A stretch of 64,000 bases of DNA from Curvibacter sp. GWA2_64_110 (GCA_001797315.1 MGPC01000029.1:62001-126000); one strand, 5' to 3'; numbered from the stretch's first letter, positions 15,947 through 26,618 are shown. A program made the numbers and translations. Notes: generated from the letters alone by a model not told the origin.

Positions 15947-18391
15947 TCAATGCTTGACCGATCCACGCGCCGTCGTGGCGGACTCGGCCGCCGGCGTCGA
16001 TGGCACGGCCGCCCCCACCTCGTCGTCCGGCAAAGGCGTCGGCTGACGCTCCAGCGCGATCTCAAGCACCTTGTCGATCCACTTGACTGGCACGATTTCC
16101 AGACCGTTCTTCACGTTCTCGGGAATCTCCTGCAGATCCTTGGTGTTTTCCTCCGGGATCAGCACCGTCTTGATGCCACCACGCAAGGCCGCCAGCAGCT
16201 TCTCCTTCAAACCGCCAATGGCCGTGACTTCGCCGCGCAGCGTGATCTCGCCCGTCATGGCCACGTCGCCGCGCACCGGGATGCCGGTCAAGGCCGACAC
16301 CATGGCGGTGGTCATGGCAGCACCCGCGCTCGGCCCGTCCTTCGGCGTGGCGCCATCAGGCACGTGGACGTGCATGTCCTTTTTCTCGAAGAACTCATCG
16401 GGAATGCCAAGATGACGCGCCCGGCTGCGCACCACGGTGCGCGCAGCTTCCACCGACTCCTTCATCACATCGCCCAGCGAACCGGTGCGCGTGATCACGC
16501 CCTTACCCGGCATCAGCGCGGCCTCGATGGTCAGCAGATCGCCGCCCACCTCCGTCCAGGCCAGACCGACCACCTGGCCGACCTGATTCTGCTGTTCGGC
16601 GCGGCCGTAGGTGAACTTGCGCACACCCAGGAAATCGTTGAGATTGTCCGCGGTGACCTTCACCTGCGGCGTCATCTTCTTGAGCTGCAGACCCTTGACG
16701 ACCTTGCGGCAGATCTTGGAGATCTCGCGTTCGAGCGAGCGCACGCCGGCCTCACGCGTGTAGTAGCGAACCACATCACGCACCGCCTCTTCCGTCACCT
16801 CCAGCTCGCTGTCCTTCACGCCATTGTTCTTCAGCTGCTTGGGCAGCAGATAGCGCATGGCGATGTTGGTCTTTTCGTCCTCGGTGTAACCCGACAGGCG
16901 AATCACCTCCATCCGGTCCAGCAGCGCCGGCGGAATGTTCATGGAGTTGGACGTCGCCACGAACATCACATCGCTGAGGTCGAAATCAACCTCCACGTAG
17001 TGATCGGCGAACTTGTTGTTCTGCTCCGGATCCAGCACCTCCAGCAAGGCGCTGGAAGGGTCGCCGCGGAAATCGGTACCCAGCTTGTCGATCTCGTCGA
17101 GCAGGAACAGCGGATTACGCGTACCCGCCTTGGACAGGCTTTGCAGCACCTTGCCCGGCATGGCACCGATGTAGGTACGGCGGTGGCCGCGGATTTCGGC
17201 CTCGTCACGCATGCCGCCCAGCGCCATGCGCACGTACTTGCGGCCGGTGGCCTTGGCCACCGACTGCCCCAACGAGGTCTTGCCCACGCCCGGCGGGCCG
17301 ACCAGGCACAGGATCGGCGCCTTCACCTTGTCCACGCGCTGCTGCACAGCAAGGTATTCCAGGATGCGGTCCTTGACCTTGTCCAGGCCGTAGTGGTCCT
17401 CGTTGAGCACTTCCTCGGCATGGGTCAGGTCGTGCTTGATCTTGGTCTTCTTGCTCCAGGGCAGGCCGATCAGCGTGTCGATGTAGTTGCGCACCACGGT
17501 GGCCTCGGCCGACATGGGCGACATCAGCTTGAGCTTCTTGAGTTCGGCATCGGCCTTCTTGCGCGCCTCGGCCGGCATACGGGCCGCCTTGATCTTCTTC
17601 TCGATCTCTTCGATGTCAGCACCGTCTTCGCCCTCGCCCAGTTCCTTCTGGATGGCCTTGACCTGCTCGTTCAGGTAGAAATCGCGCTGATTCTTCTCCA
17701 TCTGGCGCTTGACGCGGCCGCGGATCTTCTTGTCGACGTTGAGGATGTCGACCTCGCGCTCAAGCTGCTCGAACAGATTTTCCAGCCGGTCGCGCACATT
17801 GGACAGGCTCAGCACCGCCTGCTTGTTGTCCAGCTTGAGCGGCAGATGGGCGGCGATGGTGTCAGCCAGTCGGCCCGGGTCGTCGATGCTGGCGATCGAG
17901 GTCAGGATTTCCGGCGGAATCTTCTTGTTGAGCTTGACGTACTGGTCGAACTGCTGCATCACGGCACGGCGCAGCGCCTCGATCTCGCTGGCCTGGACGG
18001 CGGCAGCGGGTTCGGTGTCAGCGGGCAGTTCCACCGGTGTGACGTCGGCCGTGAAATGCGACTCGCCTTCGACGATCTTGTTCACCTGGGCGCGCTGCTG
18101 GCCTTCGACCAGCACCTTGACCGTGCCGTCAGGCAATTTCAGCATCTGCAGGATGGTGGAGACGCAGCCGACGTCGAACATGTCGGACACCTGCGGCTCA
18201 TCCTTGGCGGCGGCCTTCTGCGCCACCAGCATGATGCGGCGCTCGGCCTCCATCGCGGCTTCCAGTGCCTTGATGCTCTTGGGGCGGCCCACGAACAGCG
18301 GGATCACCATGTGGGGGAAAATCACCACGTCGCGCAAGGGCAGCAGCGGCAACTCGATCGGGGTAGCAGGCAGAGGGGTATGACCAGACAT
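15947..18391 (-). CDS. lon: ATP-dependent Lon protease (LonA)
   Basis: Cytoplasmic AAA+ protease that degrades misfolded and regulatory proteins. The start at 18391 (MSGHTPLP) follows an AAAAGG RBS; a 13-codon longer frame exists. It gives 814 residues, in the usual LonA range. Order: N-terminal LAN substrate domain beginning ELPLLPLRDVVIFPHMVIPLFVGR, coiled linker, AAA+ module with Walker A GPPGVGKTS and Walker B FLLDEIDK, and the LonC protease domain with the Ser-Lys dyad at about Ser688 (KDGPSAG) and Lys731 (GGLKEK). The C-terminus has an extra Ala/Thr-rich tail. It lies downstream of clpX in the conserved tig-clpP-clpX-lon order. Confidence 0.98.
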   Translation of the reverse strand: MSGHTPLPATPIELPLLPLRDVVIFPHMVIPLFVGRPKSIKALEAAMEAERRIMLVAQKAAAKDEPQVSDMFDVGCVSTILQMLKLPDGTVKVLVEGQQRAQVNKIVEGESHFTADVTPVELPADTEPAAAVQASEIEALRRAVMQQFDQYVKLNKKIPPEILTSIASIDDPGRLADTIAAHLPLKLDNKQAVLSLSNVRDRLENLFEQLEREVDILNVDKKIRGRVKRQMEKNQRDFYLNEQVKAIQKELGEGEDGADIEEIEKKIKAARMPAEARKKADAELKKLKLMSPMSAEATVVRNYIDTLIGLPWSKKTKIKHDLTHAEEVLNEDHYGLDKVKDRILEYLAVQQRVDKVKAPILCLVGPPGVGKTSLGQSVAKATGRKYVRMALGGMRDEAEIRGHRRTYIGAMPGKVLQSLSKAGTRNPLFLLDEIDKLGTDFRGDPSSALLEVLDPEQNNKFADHYVEVDFDLSDVMFVATSNSMNIPPALLDRMEVIRLSGYTEDEKTNIAMRYLLPKQLKNNGVKDSELEVTEEAVRDVVRYYTREAGVRSLEREISKICRKVVKGLQLKKMTPQVKVTADNLNDFLGVRKFTYGRAEQQNQVGQVVGLAWTEVGGDLLTIEAALMPGKGVITRTGSLGDVMKESVEAARTVVRSRARHLGIPDEFFEKKDMHVHVPDGATPKDGPSAGAAMTTAMVSALTGIPVRGDVAMTGEITLRGEVTAIGGLKEKLLAALRGGIKTVLIPEENTKDLQEIPENVKNGLEIVPVKWIDKVLEIALERQPTPLPDDEVGAAVPSTPAAESATTARGSVKH

Positions 18392-18524
18392 GGGAAAACC
18401 TTTTCGTGACCTGTTGAATATGGACTTCAAGTGCGGATTTTCAACCCGCAGCCGATTATGGATCGGGCGGGCGCTTCAAAACCATGAAGGAACAGCTGGA
18501 ATACCGGCCGAATCGGGCCTTCGG

Positions 18525-19790
18525 TCAGGCCTTTTTGGCGGCTTCGCGGTAAACCAGCAGCGGAAGCTTGTTTTCCTCGATGGTGGATTCGTCCACCACG
18601 ACTTTTTCGACGTTGTCCTGGTTGGGCAAATCGAACATGGTGTCGATCAGCGCCTGCTCCAGGATGGAGCGCAGGCCGCGTGCGCCGGTCTTGCGCGTCA
18701 GCGCCTTCTTGGCAATGGCCTTGAGCGCGCCGGGGCGAAGCTCAAGGTCGACACCCTCCATGGCAAACAGCTTGGCGTACTGCTTGACCAGGGCATTCTT
18801 GGGCTCGGTCAGTATCTGCACCATGGCATCCTCGCTGAGCTCAGCCAGCGTGGCCACCACCGGCATGCGGCCGACCAGCTCGGGAATCAAGCCGAACTTG
18901 ATCAGATCCTCCGGCTCGACTTCCTTGAACACCTCGGTCAGGCTGCGCTGCTGCTTGCTGCGCACGGCAGCACCGAAACCGATGCCGGACGACTCGGTCC
19001 GGTTTTCGATGACCTTTTCCAGCCCGGCGAAAGCACCGCCACAGATGAACAGGATGTTGGTCGTGTCGATCTGGATGAAGTCCTGATTCGGGTGCTTGCG
19101 CCCGCCCTGCGGCGGCACGCTGGCCATGGTGCCTTCGATCAGCTTGAGCAAGGCCTGCTGCACGCCCTCGCCCGACACGTCGCGCGTGATGGAGGGGTTG
19201 TCGGACTTGCGGGAAATCTTGTCGATCTCGTCGATGTAGACAATGCCGCGCTGGGCGCGCTCGACTTCGTAATTGCAGCTCTGCAGCAGCTTGGCGACGA
19301 TGTTCTCGACGTCCTCGCCGACGTAACCGGCTTCGGTCAGCGTGGTGGCATCGGCCATCACAAACGGCACGTTGAGCTGGCGCGCCAGCGTCTGTGCCAG
19401 CAGCGTCTTGCCCGAGCCGGTGGGACCGATGAGCAGGATGTTGCTCTTGGCCAGCTCCACATCGTCCTTGCGCGCTTTTTCCTTGTGCTGCAGTCGCTTG
19501 TAGTGGTTGTAAACGGCCACCGCCAGCGTGCGCTTGGCAACCTCCTGGCCGATCACATAGTTGTCCAGATTGGCCTTGATTTCGGCTGGCGTCGGCAGAT
19601 CGCCACGCGCTTCCGCACCTTCGGTGCCGGAGGGCAGCTCATCGCGGATGATTTCGTTGCACAGCTCGATGCATTCGTCGCAGACGAACACCGAGGGACC
19701 GGCAATCAGTTTCTTGACCTCGTGCTGACTCTTGCCGCAAAAAGAGCAATACAGTGTTTTTTCGCTGGAAGAGCCTTTTTTCTCGGCCAT
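18525..19790 (-). CDS. clpX: ClpX, ATPase and specificity subunit of ClpXP
   Basis: A 421-residue AAA+ unfoldase. The N-terminal zinc-binding domain has Cys15, Cys18, Cys37 and Cys40. The ATPase has Walker A GPTGSGKT (about 117-124), Walker [11 protein letters not shown], the pore loop GYVGED, sensor 2 region GARGLRSI, and the IGF-type ClpP-docking loop seen as SGIGFGAAV. It unfolds tagged substrates and feeds them to ClpP, encoded 121 bp upstream in the same direction. Confidence 0.98.
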   Translation of the reverse strand: MAEKKGSSSEKTLYCSFCGKSQHEVKKLIAGPSVFVCDECIELCNEIIRDELPSGTEGAEARGDLPTPAEIKANLDNYVIGQEVAKRTLAVAVYNHYKRLQHKEKARKDDVELAKSNILLIGPTGSGKTLLAQTLARQLNVPFVMADATTLTEAGYVGEDVENIVAKLLQSCNYEVERAQRGIVYIDEIDKISRKSDNPSITRDVSGEGVQQALLKLIEGTMASVPPQGGRKHPNQDFIQIDTTNILFICGGAFAGLEKVIENRTESSGIGFGAAVRSKQQRSLTEVFKEVEPEDLIKFGLIPELVGRMPVVATLAELSEDAMVQILTEPKNALVKQYAKLFAMEGVDLELRPGALKAIAKKALTRKTGARGLRSILEQALIDTMFDLPNQDNVEKVVVDESTIEENKLPLLVYREAAKKA

Positions 19791-19911
19791 GTGAAGAATG
19801 CCTTTTGCGGAGATTTACCGAATATTTACCAAATGATACCGAAATGGCCGGCCACCCCCGCGCCACCGCGCGGCAGGTGTCTACCATCAACAAATAACCG
19901 GCCTGAGCCGC

Positions 19912-20544
19912 TCAGGGCCGCTTGGCAATGACCTGGTCGACCAGGCCGTACTCTTTCGCTTCGTCGGCCGAGAGGTAGTAGTCCCGTTCGGTATCGCGCT
20001 CGATCTTGTCCAGCGGCTGGCCGGTACGTTCGGCCAGGATCTTGTTGAGCTGCTCGCGGGTCTTGAGGATCTCGCGCGCATGGATCTCGATCTCGGTGGC
20101 CTGTCCCTGGGTGCCGCCCAGCGGCTGATGGATCATGACCTTGGAGTTGGGCAGCGAGAAACGCTTGCCCTTGGCGCCCGCCGCCAGCAGAAACGCGCCC
20201 ATGCTGGCCGCCATGCCCACGCACAGCGTCGACACATCCGCCTTGATGAAATTCATGGTGTCAAAAATCGCCATGCCGGCGCTGACCGAACCGCCCGGGG
20301 AATTGATATAGAACGAAATGTCCTTGTCCGGGTTCTCACTCTCCAGGAACAACAGCTGCGCCACCACCAGGTTGGCGGTCTGGTCGTTGACCGGGCCGAC
20401 CAGGAAAATCACCCGCTCCTTGAGCAGGCGCGAGTAGATGTCGTACGAGCGTTCGCCGCGACCGGACTGCTCGATCACCATCGGGATCATGCCAAGGGCC
20501 TGGGTATCCAGGGCACCGTTGTAGGCGCTGTTGCGCAGGTTCAT
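19912..20544 (-). CDS. clpP: ClpP, ATP-dependent Clp protease proteolytic subunit
   Basis: A 210-residue serine peptidase forming the tetradecameric chamber of ClpXP/ClpAP. The catalytic triad is Ser114 (GMAASMG), His139 (VMIHQP) and Asp188 (RDTERD), with the family's spacing. The N-terminus [41 protein letters not shown] includes a short propeptide. It lies between tig and clpX, with an apparent terminator on the tig side. Confidence 0.98.
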   Translation of the reverse strand: MNLRNSAYNGALDTQALGMIPMVIEQSGRGERSYDIYSRLLKERVIFLVGPVNDQTANLVVAQLLFLESENPDKDISFYINSPGGSVSAGMAIFDTMNFIKADVSTLCVGMAASMGAFLLAAGAKGKRFSLPNSKVMIHQPLGGTQGQATEIEIHAREILKTREQLNKILAERTGQPLDKIERDTERDYYLSADEAKEYGLVDQVIAKRP

Positions 20545-20597
20545 GAAATGGGCTCCAGAGAATAGACGTATGACGTAATTTAGCGAAGATTATGGTC

Positions 20598-20650
20598 CAC
20601 AAAGCAAGTGGGGCTTGTTGCCCGGACTGCAAGCCCGGCACAAGCCCCAC
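20598..20650 (-). terminator. Hairpin between tig and clpP
   Basis: A 10-bp perfect stem GTGGGGCTTG/CAAGCCCCAC (20608-20617 with 20641-20650), extended by inner TGCC/GGCA pairs. On the minus strand it is followed by the moderately T-rich TTGCTTTGT. It probably attenuates or ends transcription after tig, which would give clpP its own promoter. Confidence 0.6.
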
Positions 20651-20674
20651 ATTGCTCGGAAGTTCAGACCGGAA

Positions 20675-21985
20675 TCAGGCCTGGCCCATCAGTTCGTCAA
20701 AGGAAATCGCCTTCTCGGTCACCTTGGCCTTGGACAGCACAAAATCGGTCACGTTGTTCTCGATCACCACGGCCTCGATTTCGGCCAGGCGGCGGTTGTC
20801 GCCGAAGTACCAGCGCACCACGTCTTCCGGCTTCTCGTAGCTGGCCGCCATTTCCTCGACATGGGCCTTGAGGGACTCGGGCGTGGCGTGCAGGTTGTTG
20901 GCGCGCACCAGCTCGGCCACCACCAGACCCAGGCGCACGCGCTGCTCGGCCTGCGGGCGGAAGATCTCCTCGGGGATCGGAGCCTTGTCGGCGTCCTTGA
21001 TGCCGCGCTGCTTGAGGTCGGCGCGGGCGCCTTCGACCAGGCGGTCCACTTCAGACTGCACTACCGACTTGGGCAGGTCGAGCTCGGCCTTGGCCACCAG
21101 CGCATCCATCACAGCCTGCTTGTTGCGGCCCATCAGGCGCGACTTCACTTCGCGTTCCAGGTTCTTCTTGATGTCGGCGCGCAGGGCCTCGACCGTGCCT
21201 TCAGCAATGCCGAGCGACTTGGCCAGCGCCTCGTTGACTTCCGGCAGGTGGGCGGCTTCGATCTTCTTGAGCGTGACCATGAAATCAGCCGTCTTGCCGG
21301 CCACGTCCTTGCCATGGTAGTCAGCCGGGAAGGCCAGCGGGAAGGTCTTGCTTTCGCCCGCCTTCATGCCGCGCACGGCGTCTTCGAATTCCTTCAGCAT
21401 CTGGCCTTCGCCGACCAGGAACTGGAAACCGTCAGCCTTGCCGCCGGCAAAGGGTTCGCCGTCGATCTTGCCTTCGAAATCCACCGTCACGCGGTCGCCG
21501 TCCTGGGCCGGCGCATCCACGGCGCGCTGGGCAAAGGTACGGCGCTGCTTGCGCAGGATCTCGACCGTCTTGTCGATGGCACCATCGTCCACCGCAGCGC
21601 TCAGCTTCTCGACTTCGGCCGTGGCCAGATCGCCGATCTTGACTTCCGGATAGACCTCGAACACGGCATCAAACGCCACTTCGCCTTCCGCGGCGCCTTC
21701 CTTCTCGCTGATGCGCGGCTGGCCGGCCACACGCAGCTTGGCTTCGTTGGCGGCACTGGCGAAGGCCTCGCCGACCTTGTCGTTCAGCACTTCGTAGTGC
21801 ACGGAATAGCCGTAGCGCTGGGTCACCACGTTCATCGGCACCTTGCCGGGACGGAAACCGTCCATCTTCACGGTACGGGCCAGCTTCTTGAGTCGCGAAT
21901 CGACTTCGGACTGGATGGCGGCGACGGGCAGCGTCAGCGTGATCTTGCGTTCCAGCTTCTCGAGGGTTTCAACATTAACGGCCAT
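20675..21985 (-). CDS. tig: Trigger factor
   Basis: A 436-residue ribosome-bound chaperone and peptidyl-prolyl isomerase. The N-terminal ribosome-binding domain includes [14 protein letters not shown], near the family's GFRxGKxP ribosome signature. The FKBP-type PPIase domain is seen at [19 protein letters not shown]...FPLAFPADY (about 165-245). The C-terminal helical arms complete the fold. It is the first protein gene of the tig-clpP-clpX-lon block, downstream of tRNA-Leu. Confidence 0.97.
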   Translation of the reverse strand: MAVNVETLEKLERKITLTLPVAAIQSEVDSRLKKLARTVKMDGFRPGKVPMNVVTQRYGYSVHYEVLNDKVGEAFASAANEAKLRVAGQPRISEKEGAAEGEVAFDAVFEVYPEVKIGDLATAEVEKLSAAVDDGAIDKTVEILRKQRRTFAQRAVDAPAQDGDRVTVDFEGKIDGEPFAGGKADGFQFLVGEGQMLKEFEDAVRGMKAGESKTFPLAFPADYHGKDVAGKTADFMVTLKKIEAAHLPEVNEALAKSLGIAEGTVEALRADIKKNLEREVKSRLMGRNKQAVMDALVAKAELDLPKSVVQSEVDRLVEGARADLKQRGIKDADKAPIPEEIFRPQAEQRVRLGLVVAELVRANNLHATPESLKAHVEEMAASYEKPEDVVRWYFGDNRRLAEIEAVVIENNVTDFVLSKAKVTEKAISFDELMGQA

Positions 21986-22066
21986 GATTCACTCACTCCA
22001 AAAAATTCAAAAAATCGGCTTGCGCCATCGGCACTGCGGCTGTTTCTTCGCGTATGCCGCCTTGTA

Positions 22067-22153
22067 TGGTGCGCGGGGGGGGACTCGAACCCCCACACCA
22101 TTGCTGGCGTCAGGACCTAAACCTGGTGCGTCTACCAATTTCGCCACCCGCGC
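22067..22153 (-). tRNA. tRNA-Leu (anticodon UAG)
   Basis: An 87-nt class II tRNA with encoded CCA. Acceptor GCGCGGG/CCCGCGC. The anticodon stem CCAGG/CCTGA-type encloses TTTAGGT, giving TAG. The long variable arm is GCCAGCAATGGTG-like. It lies between the efflux operon terminator and tig. Confidence 0.97.
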
Positions 22154-22155
22154 GA

Positions 22156-22190
22156 CAAAACAAAATGGGGAGGTCTGGACAGACCTCCCC
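22156..22190 (-). terminator. Rho-independent terminator of the RND efflux operon
   Basis: A perfect 10-bp stem GGGGAGGTCT/AGACCTCCCC with a four-base loop, followed on the minus strand by ATTTTGTTTTG. It begins 23 bp after the permease stop and ends 2 bp before the tRNA-Leu 5' end, so the tRNA promoter must overlap it or the tRNA must be processed from read-through. Confidence 0.85.
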
Positions 22191-22213
22191 ATGAAATCGG
22201 TCAACTTTCTATT

Positions 22214-25200
22214 TTAACCTGCTGGCGAAACCCCCGGCGTTTCGCGCTTCACCCTGAACCATGCCGCGTACATGGCCGGCAGCGCCAGCAAGGTCAAGAG
22301 GGTAGCGACGATCAGGCCGCCCATGATGGCCACGGCCATCGGGCCCCAGAACACCGAGCGCGACAGCGGGATCATGGCCAGCACGGCGGCGGCGGCGGTC
22401 AGCACGATCGGACGCATGCGGCGCACCGCGCTTTCCACGATGGCGTCCCAGGCCGGAATGCCCTTGGCGCGGTCCTGTTCGATCTGGTCGATCAGGATCA
22501 CCGAGTTGCGCTGGATCATGCCCATGAGCGCAATCACGCCCAGCAGCGCGACGAAGCCGAACGGCCGCCCCAGCGCCAGCAGCGCGCCGGCCACGCCGGC
22601 CATGCCCAGCGGGCCGGTCAGGAACACCAGCATGGCGCGGCTGAAGCTCTGCAGCTGCAGCATCAGCAGCGTGAAGGTGATGAACAGCATGACGGGCACG
22701 CCGGCGGCGATCGAGCCCTGGCCCTTGCTGCTCTCCTCCACCGCGCCGGCCACGTCGATGCGGTAGGCCGTCAGGCCGGCCGCTTTCCACCTGGCCTCCA
22801 GCGCACGCAAGCTGGGCAACAGCTCGGCCGTCACGGTGGCGCCCTGCAGGCCCTCGACCACGTCGCTCTGCACCGTGATGCCGTAATCGCGGTTCTCGCG
22901 CCACATCACGCCCGGCTCCCAGGTGAATACCGGCTTGGCAATCTGCGTCAGCGGAATCGACCGTCCCGAAGCCGTCGGCAGATAGGCATTGCCCAGGTCG
23001 GTGATGGCGTTGCGCTCGTCAAGCGGCTGGCGCATCACGATGTCGATCAGCTTGTCGCCTTCGCGGTACTGCCCCACCGTCATGCCGCTGAGCAGCGTGC
23101 GCGAGGCCTGGGCGATGGACTGGCTGGTCACGCCCAAAGCGCGTGCCTTGGCCTGGTCGATCTCCAGGCGCAGCACCTTGACCGATTCGTTCCAGTTGTC
23201 GTTGACGCCGCGCGTGTTGGGGCTCTCACGCAACACAGCCTTGACCTCGTCGGCGCGCTCGCGCAGCACCGCCGGGTCGGTGCCGACCACGCGGAACTGC
23301 ACCGGGTACGGCACCGGCGGCCCGTTGGGCAACAGCTTGACGCGGCCACGCACCTCGGGGAACTCTTGCGCCAGCAAGGCCGGCAGCTTGATGCGCAGCG
23401 CCTCGCGCGTCTTCAGATCCACCGGCATGACGATCAGCTGCGACACATTGGTCTGCGGGAACACCTGGTCCAGCGGCAGGTAAAAGCGCGGCACCCCCGA
23501 GCCGACCCAGGTGCTGACGGATGCCACACCGGCCTCCGCCATGAGGCGCCGCTCGGCGCGCTGGGTCACTTCTTCGTTGGCCGCAAACGAGGTGCCTTCC
23601 GGCGACCAGAGTTCAACCAGGATCTCCGGGCGGCTCGAATCGGGGAAGAACTGCTGCTGAACACGGCCCATGCCCACCATGCCCAGCACGAAGGTCAGCA
23701 GGGTGATGCCGATGGTCAGCCAGCGGTGCTCCACGCACCAGTTGAGCAGCCGGCGGAAATAGACATAAAACGGGCCATCGAACAGCTCGTGCGGATGTTC
23801 ATGCGCTTTCGGCTTGGCCCGCAAGAGGATGTTGCCCAGGTAGGGCACGAAGTAGACCGACACCAGCCAGCTCAGCACCAGCGCCAGCGTGGTAACGCCG
23901 AAGATGGCAAAGGTGTACTCGCCCACGCCCGATTTGGCCATGCCGATGGGCAGGAAGCCGGCCGCCGTGATGAGCGTGCCGGTCAGCATGGGCATGGCGG
24001 TGATCTCGTAGGCGAAGGTGGCGGCGCGCACCTTGTCGTAGCCCTCCTCGATCTTGTGCACCATCATCTCCACCGCGATGATGGCGTCGTCCACCAGCAG
24101 GCCCAGCGCGATGATGAGCGAGCCGAGCGAGATCTTGTGCAGGCCGATGCCCCAGTACTGCATGCCGAGGAAGGTCAGCGCCAGCACCAGCGGAATGGTG
24201 ATGGCCACCACCAGCCCAGGACGAATGTCCACGTAGTAACGCTTCCACAGCCGGGGTTCGCCGTCGCGCTTGTGAAAGCCCAGGCTGACAAAGCTCACCA
24301 GCAGCACGATCACCACGGCCTCGACCAGCACGCCGACGAATTCGTTGACCGAGCGCGCCACCGCCTGGGGCTGGTCCTGCAGCTGCACCAGCTTGATACC
24401 GGCCGGCAGCGTGGCCTCGATCTGGGCCGTCGCGCTTTTCAGCGACTTGCCCAGGCGGATGATGTCGCCGCCCTTGGCCATGGAGATGCCGAGCGCAATG
24501 ACCTGCTTGCCCTGGTGCCGCACCTTGATGGAAGCCGGATCGATATAACCGCGCTTGACCTCGGCAATGTCGCCCAGGCGCAGCTGGCTGCCCGAGCTGC
24601 CGCGGATCGGCATGGCGCGCAGCTGTTCAATCGCCTCGAACTGGCCGGCCACCCGCACCTGCACCACGTCCAGCGGTGTCTGCACCGCACCGGCGCTCTC
24701 CACCGCGTTCTGCTGGCCGAGCTGGGCCAGCATCTGGTTCATGTCCAGGCCCAGCTGGGCCAGGCGCTTTTGCGAAATCTCGATGTAGAGTTTTTCGTCC
24801 TGCACGCCGAACAGTTCGACCTTGGCCACATCGGTCACGCGCAGCAGCTGCTGGCGCACGTCATCGGCAAAGCGTTTGACTTCGGCGTTGCTGAAACCAT
24901 CGGCTTCCAGCGCGTAGATCACGCCGTAGACATCACCGAACTCGTCGTTGAAGAACGGGCCCTGGGTACCGGCCGGCAAGGTGTAGCGCATGTCGCCCAC
25001 CTTCTTGCGGACCGTGTACCAGAGGTCGGCGACTTCGCCCGGCTTGGTCGAATCCTTGACCTGGAAAATGATCTGCGACTCGCCCGGCTTGGAGTAGCTG
25101 CGGATCTTGTCGGCGTGGGGCACTTCCTGCAGCGTGCGTTCGATCTTGTCGGTCACCTGCTCGGCCACCTGCTGCGCCGTGGCGCCGGGCCAGTAGGTGC

Positions 25201-25378
25201 GCACCACCATGGCGCGGAAAGTGAACGGCGGGTCCTCGTCCTGCCCCAACTGGAAATAGGAAGCAAAACCCAGCAGCATGAGGACCAGCATCAGGTAGCG
25301 CGTCAGCGCCGGGTGCTCCAGCGCCCAGCGCGACAGGTTGAAGCCGGCCTTCCCGTTTTGTTCTTGTGTCTGCGTCAT
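22214..25378 (-). CDS. RND multidrug efflux permease (HAE1/AcrB-like)
   Basis: Inner-membrane proton-driven efflux pump of 1054 residues. The start at 25378 (MTQTQEQ) follows a GAGG RBS and leaves 7 bp after the adaptor gene. Features: first helix LTRYLMLVLMLLGFASYF; porter domain with QDEDPPFTFRAMVVRTYWPGATAQQVAEQV; and TM4 GLLVDDAIIAVEMM with the two Asp residues of the proton relay (about residue 430). A second six-helix bundle ends in MYAAWF. The substrate cannot be read from the sequence. No outer-membrane factor gene is adjacent, so it probably borrows a TolC-like channel encoded elsewhere. Confidence 0.94.
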   Translation of the reverse strand: MTQTQEQNGKAGFNLSRWALEHPALTRYLMLVLMLLGFASYFQLGQDEDPPFTFRAMVVRTYWPGATAQQVAEQVTDKIERTLQEVPHADKIRSYSKPGESQIIFQVKDSTKPGEVADLWYTVRKKVGDMRYTLPAGTQGPFFNDEFGDVYGVIYALEADGFSNAEVKRFADDVRQQLLRVTDVAKVELFGVQDEKLYIEISQKRLAQLGLDMNQMLAQLGQQNAVESAGAVQTPLDVVQVRVAGQFEAIEQLRAMPIRGSSGSQLRLGDIAEVKRGYIDPASIKVRHQGKQVIALGISMAKGGDIIRLGKSLKSATAQIEATLPAGIKLVQLQDQPQAVARSVNEFVGVLVEAVVIVLLVSFVSLGFHKRDGEPRLWKRYYVDIRPGLVVAITIPLVLALTFLGMQYWGIGLHKISLGSLIIALGLLVDDAIIAVEMMVHKIEEGYDKVRAATFAYEITAMPMLTGTLITAAGFLPIGMAKSGVGEYTFAIFGVTTLALVLSWLVSVYFVPYLGNILLRAKPKAHEHPHELFDGPFYVYFRRLLNWCVEHRWLTIGITLLTFVLGMVGMGRVQQQFFPDSSRPEILVELWSPEGTSFAANEEVTQRAERRLMAEAGVASVSTWVGSGVPRFYLPLDQVFPQTNVSQLIVMPVDLKTREALRIKLPALLAQEFPEVRGRVKLLPNGPPVPYPVQFRVVGTDPAVLRERADEVKAVLRESPNTRGVNDNWNESVKVLRLEIDQAKARALGVTSQSIAQASRTLLSGMTVGQYREGDKLIDIVMRQPLDERNAITDLGNAYLPTASGRSIPLTQIAKPVFTWEPGVMWRENRDYGITVQSDVVEGLQGATVTAELLPSLRALEARWKAAGLTAYRIDVAGAVEESSKGQGSIAAGVPVMLFITFTLLMLQLQSFSRAMLVFLTGPLGMAGVAGALLALGRPFGFVALLGVIALMGMIQRNSVILIDQIEQDRAKGIPAWDAIVESAVRRMRPIVLTAAAAVLAMIPLSRSVFWGPMAVAIMGGLIVATLLTLLALPAMYAAWFRVKRETPGVSPAG

Positions 25379-25385
25379 GCCGGCC

Positions 25386-26594
25386 TCACTTGCCATTCGC
25401 GGAAGCGGCCTGCACTGACGCCTGCGCCGGAGATGCTACTGAATTGATAGCTGTCTGCGCAGGACTGGAAAGGGGTTTAACCGCTTTTTCCTGGTAGATC
25501 ATGACCTTCTGACCCGGCGACAGCACATGCACACCGGCCGCCACCACCAGCGTACCCGGCAGCAGGCCGCTGGCCACCACGGCCTCATTGCCGTCGGCCG
25601 TGGCAATCTGCACCGGCTGCGACTTCACCGTCATGCTGGCCCGGTCGAGCACCCAGACCGCCGTGGCCGGCCCTTCCTGGCGCAGCGCGCTGGTTGGCAG
25701 CTTGATCACTTGCGCACTCTGCGCCTCCTGCGACTGCGGCAACACCGTCACGGTGGCGCCCAGCGGCGGCACATCTTTCGCATCCTTCACCTCCAGCCCC
25801 ACCTTGACCTGGTAAGTCCGCGTCACCGGGTCGGCGCTGGCCGACACTTCGCGCACCTTGCCGTCCAGCAGGGTCTGGCCCGGCCAGACCCGCACGCCGA
25901 CCGGCGCACCCGGGCGGACGGCGGCAATCTTGTCCTCCGGCACCGAGAACACGGCATCGCGCGGCCCGTCCTGGGCCACCCGCACCACCGGCAAGCCGGC
26001 ACTCACCACCTGCCCCGGTTCGGCCTCGACGGCCGTGACCAGGCCCGCCGCATCGGCCACCAGCGTGGTGTAGGCCCCCTGGTTGCGTTGTGTGGACAAC
26101 TGGGCCTTGGCCTGGTCGACCTGGGCCTGCGCCGCCTTGAGCGTGGCCTCGCGCCGCTCCAGCTCGGCACCGCTGATGAAGTTCTGCTCCTTCAGTTCCT
26201 TGAAGCGCTTGAAGTCGGCCGCCGCCAGGTCGCGGTTGGTCACCGCCGCCCCCAGCTGCGCCTGCGCCGCGTCAGCCGCCAGCTGGTAATCCTGCGGGTC
26301 AAGCTGCGCCAGCACCTGGCCGGCCTTGACGCGCTGGCCCAGTTCCACATAACGCTTGGTCAATTTGCCGGCCACGCGAAAGCCCAACCGCGACTCGATG
26401 CGCGGCCGCACCTCACCCGAGAACTCCAGCGCCGACTGCATGTTGCCGGCACCGACCGTCAGCACCTTGACCGAGCGCACCGGCTCTTCGGCCGGCGCGG
26501 GACGGGAACAGGCCGTCAGCACGCCTGTCGATGCAGCAGAGACCGCCAAGAGCAGCGTCAGCCGCCGGAACGAGGAAAAATATGAGATGGACAT
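25386..26594 (-). CDS. RND efflux periplasmic adaptor lipoprotein (MFP)
   Basis: A 402-residue membrane fusion protein with a lipoprotein signal (lipobox LTAC, Cys29). The hairpin/lipoyl/barrel order is visible: FSGEVRPRIESRLGFRVAGKLTKRYVELGQRVKAGQVLAQLD, a coiled hairpin (about 90-160), the second lipoyl half LVTAVEAEPGQVVSAGLPVVRVA, and the beta-barrel part VRVWPGQTLLDGKVREV. The last ~40 residues are Ala/Ser/Pro-rich and include the segment encoded by an interspersed repeat (25435-25491), so that tail is probably dispensable. It is first in the operon, behind the palindrome at 26619-26640. Confidence 0.94.
   Translation of the reverse strand: MSISYFSSFRRLTLLLAVSAASTGVLTACSRPAPAEEPVRSVKVLTVGAGNMQSALEFSGEVRPRIESRLGFRVAGKLTKRYVELGQRVKAGQVLAQLDPQDYQLAADAAQAQLGAAVTNRDLAAADFKRFKELKEQNFISGAELERREATLKAAQAQVDQAKAQLSTQRNQGAYTTLVADAAGLVTAVEAEPGQVVSAGLPVVRVAQDGPRDAVFSVPEDKIAAVRPGAPVGVRVWPGQTLLDGKVREVSASADPVTRTYQVKVGLEVKDAKDVPPLGATVTVLPQSQEAQSAQVIKLPTSALRQEGPATAVWVLDRASMTVKSQPVQIATADGNEAVVASGLLPGTLVVAAGVHVLSPGQKVMIYQEKAVKPLSSPAQTAINSVASPAQASVQAASANGK
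25435..25491 (+). repeat. Interspersed ~60-bp repeat, copy in efflux adaptor gene
   Basis: On the plus strand it starts GCTACTGAATTGATAGCTG, then TGCGCAG and AAAGGGG. It lies antisense within the adaptor gene and encodes part of the low-complexity C-terminal tail (PLSSPAQTAINSVA) without breaking the frame. Confidence 0.75.
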
Positions 26595-26618
26595 GGTGAA
26601 GCTGACCTAAATCAATAA

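Noticed and set aside
15950-18409. An 819-codon open frame on the plus strand
   Set aside because: It is antisense to lon and arises from high-GC codon bias; the His/Arg/Gln-rich translation has no domain, while the minus strand has all Lon motifs.
23366-25447. A 693-codon open frame on the plus strand
   Set aside because: Antisense to the RND permease; His/Gln/Arg-rich composition typical of shadow frames.
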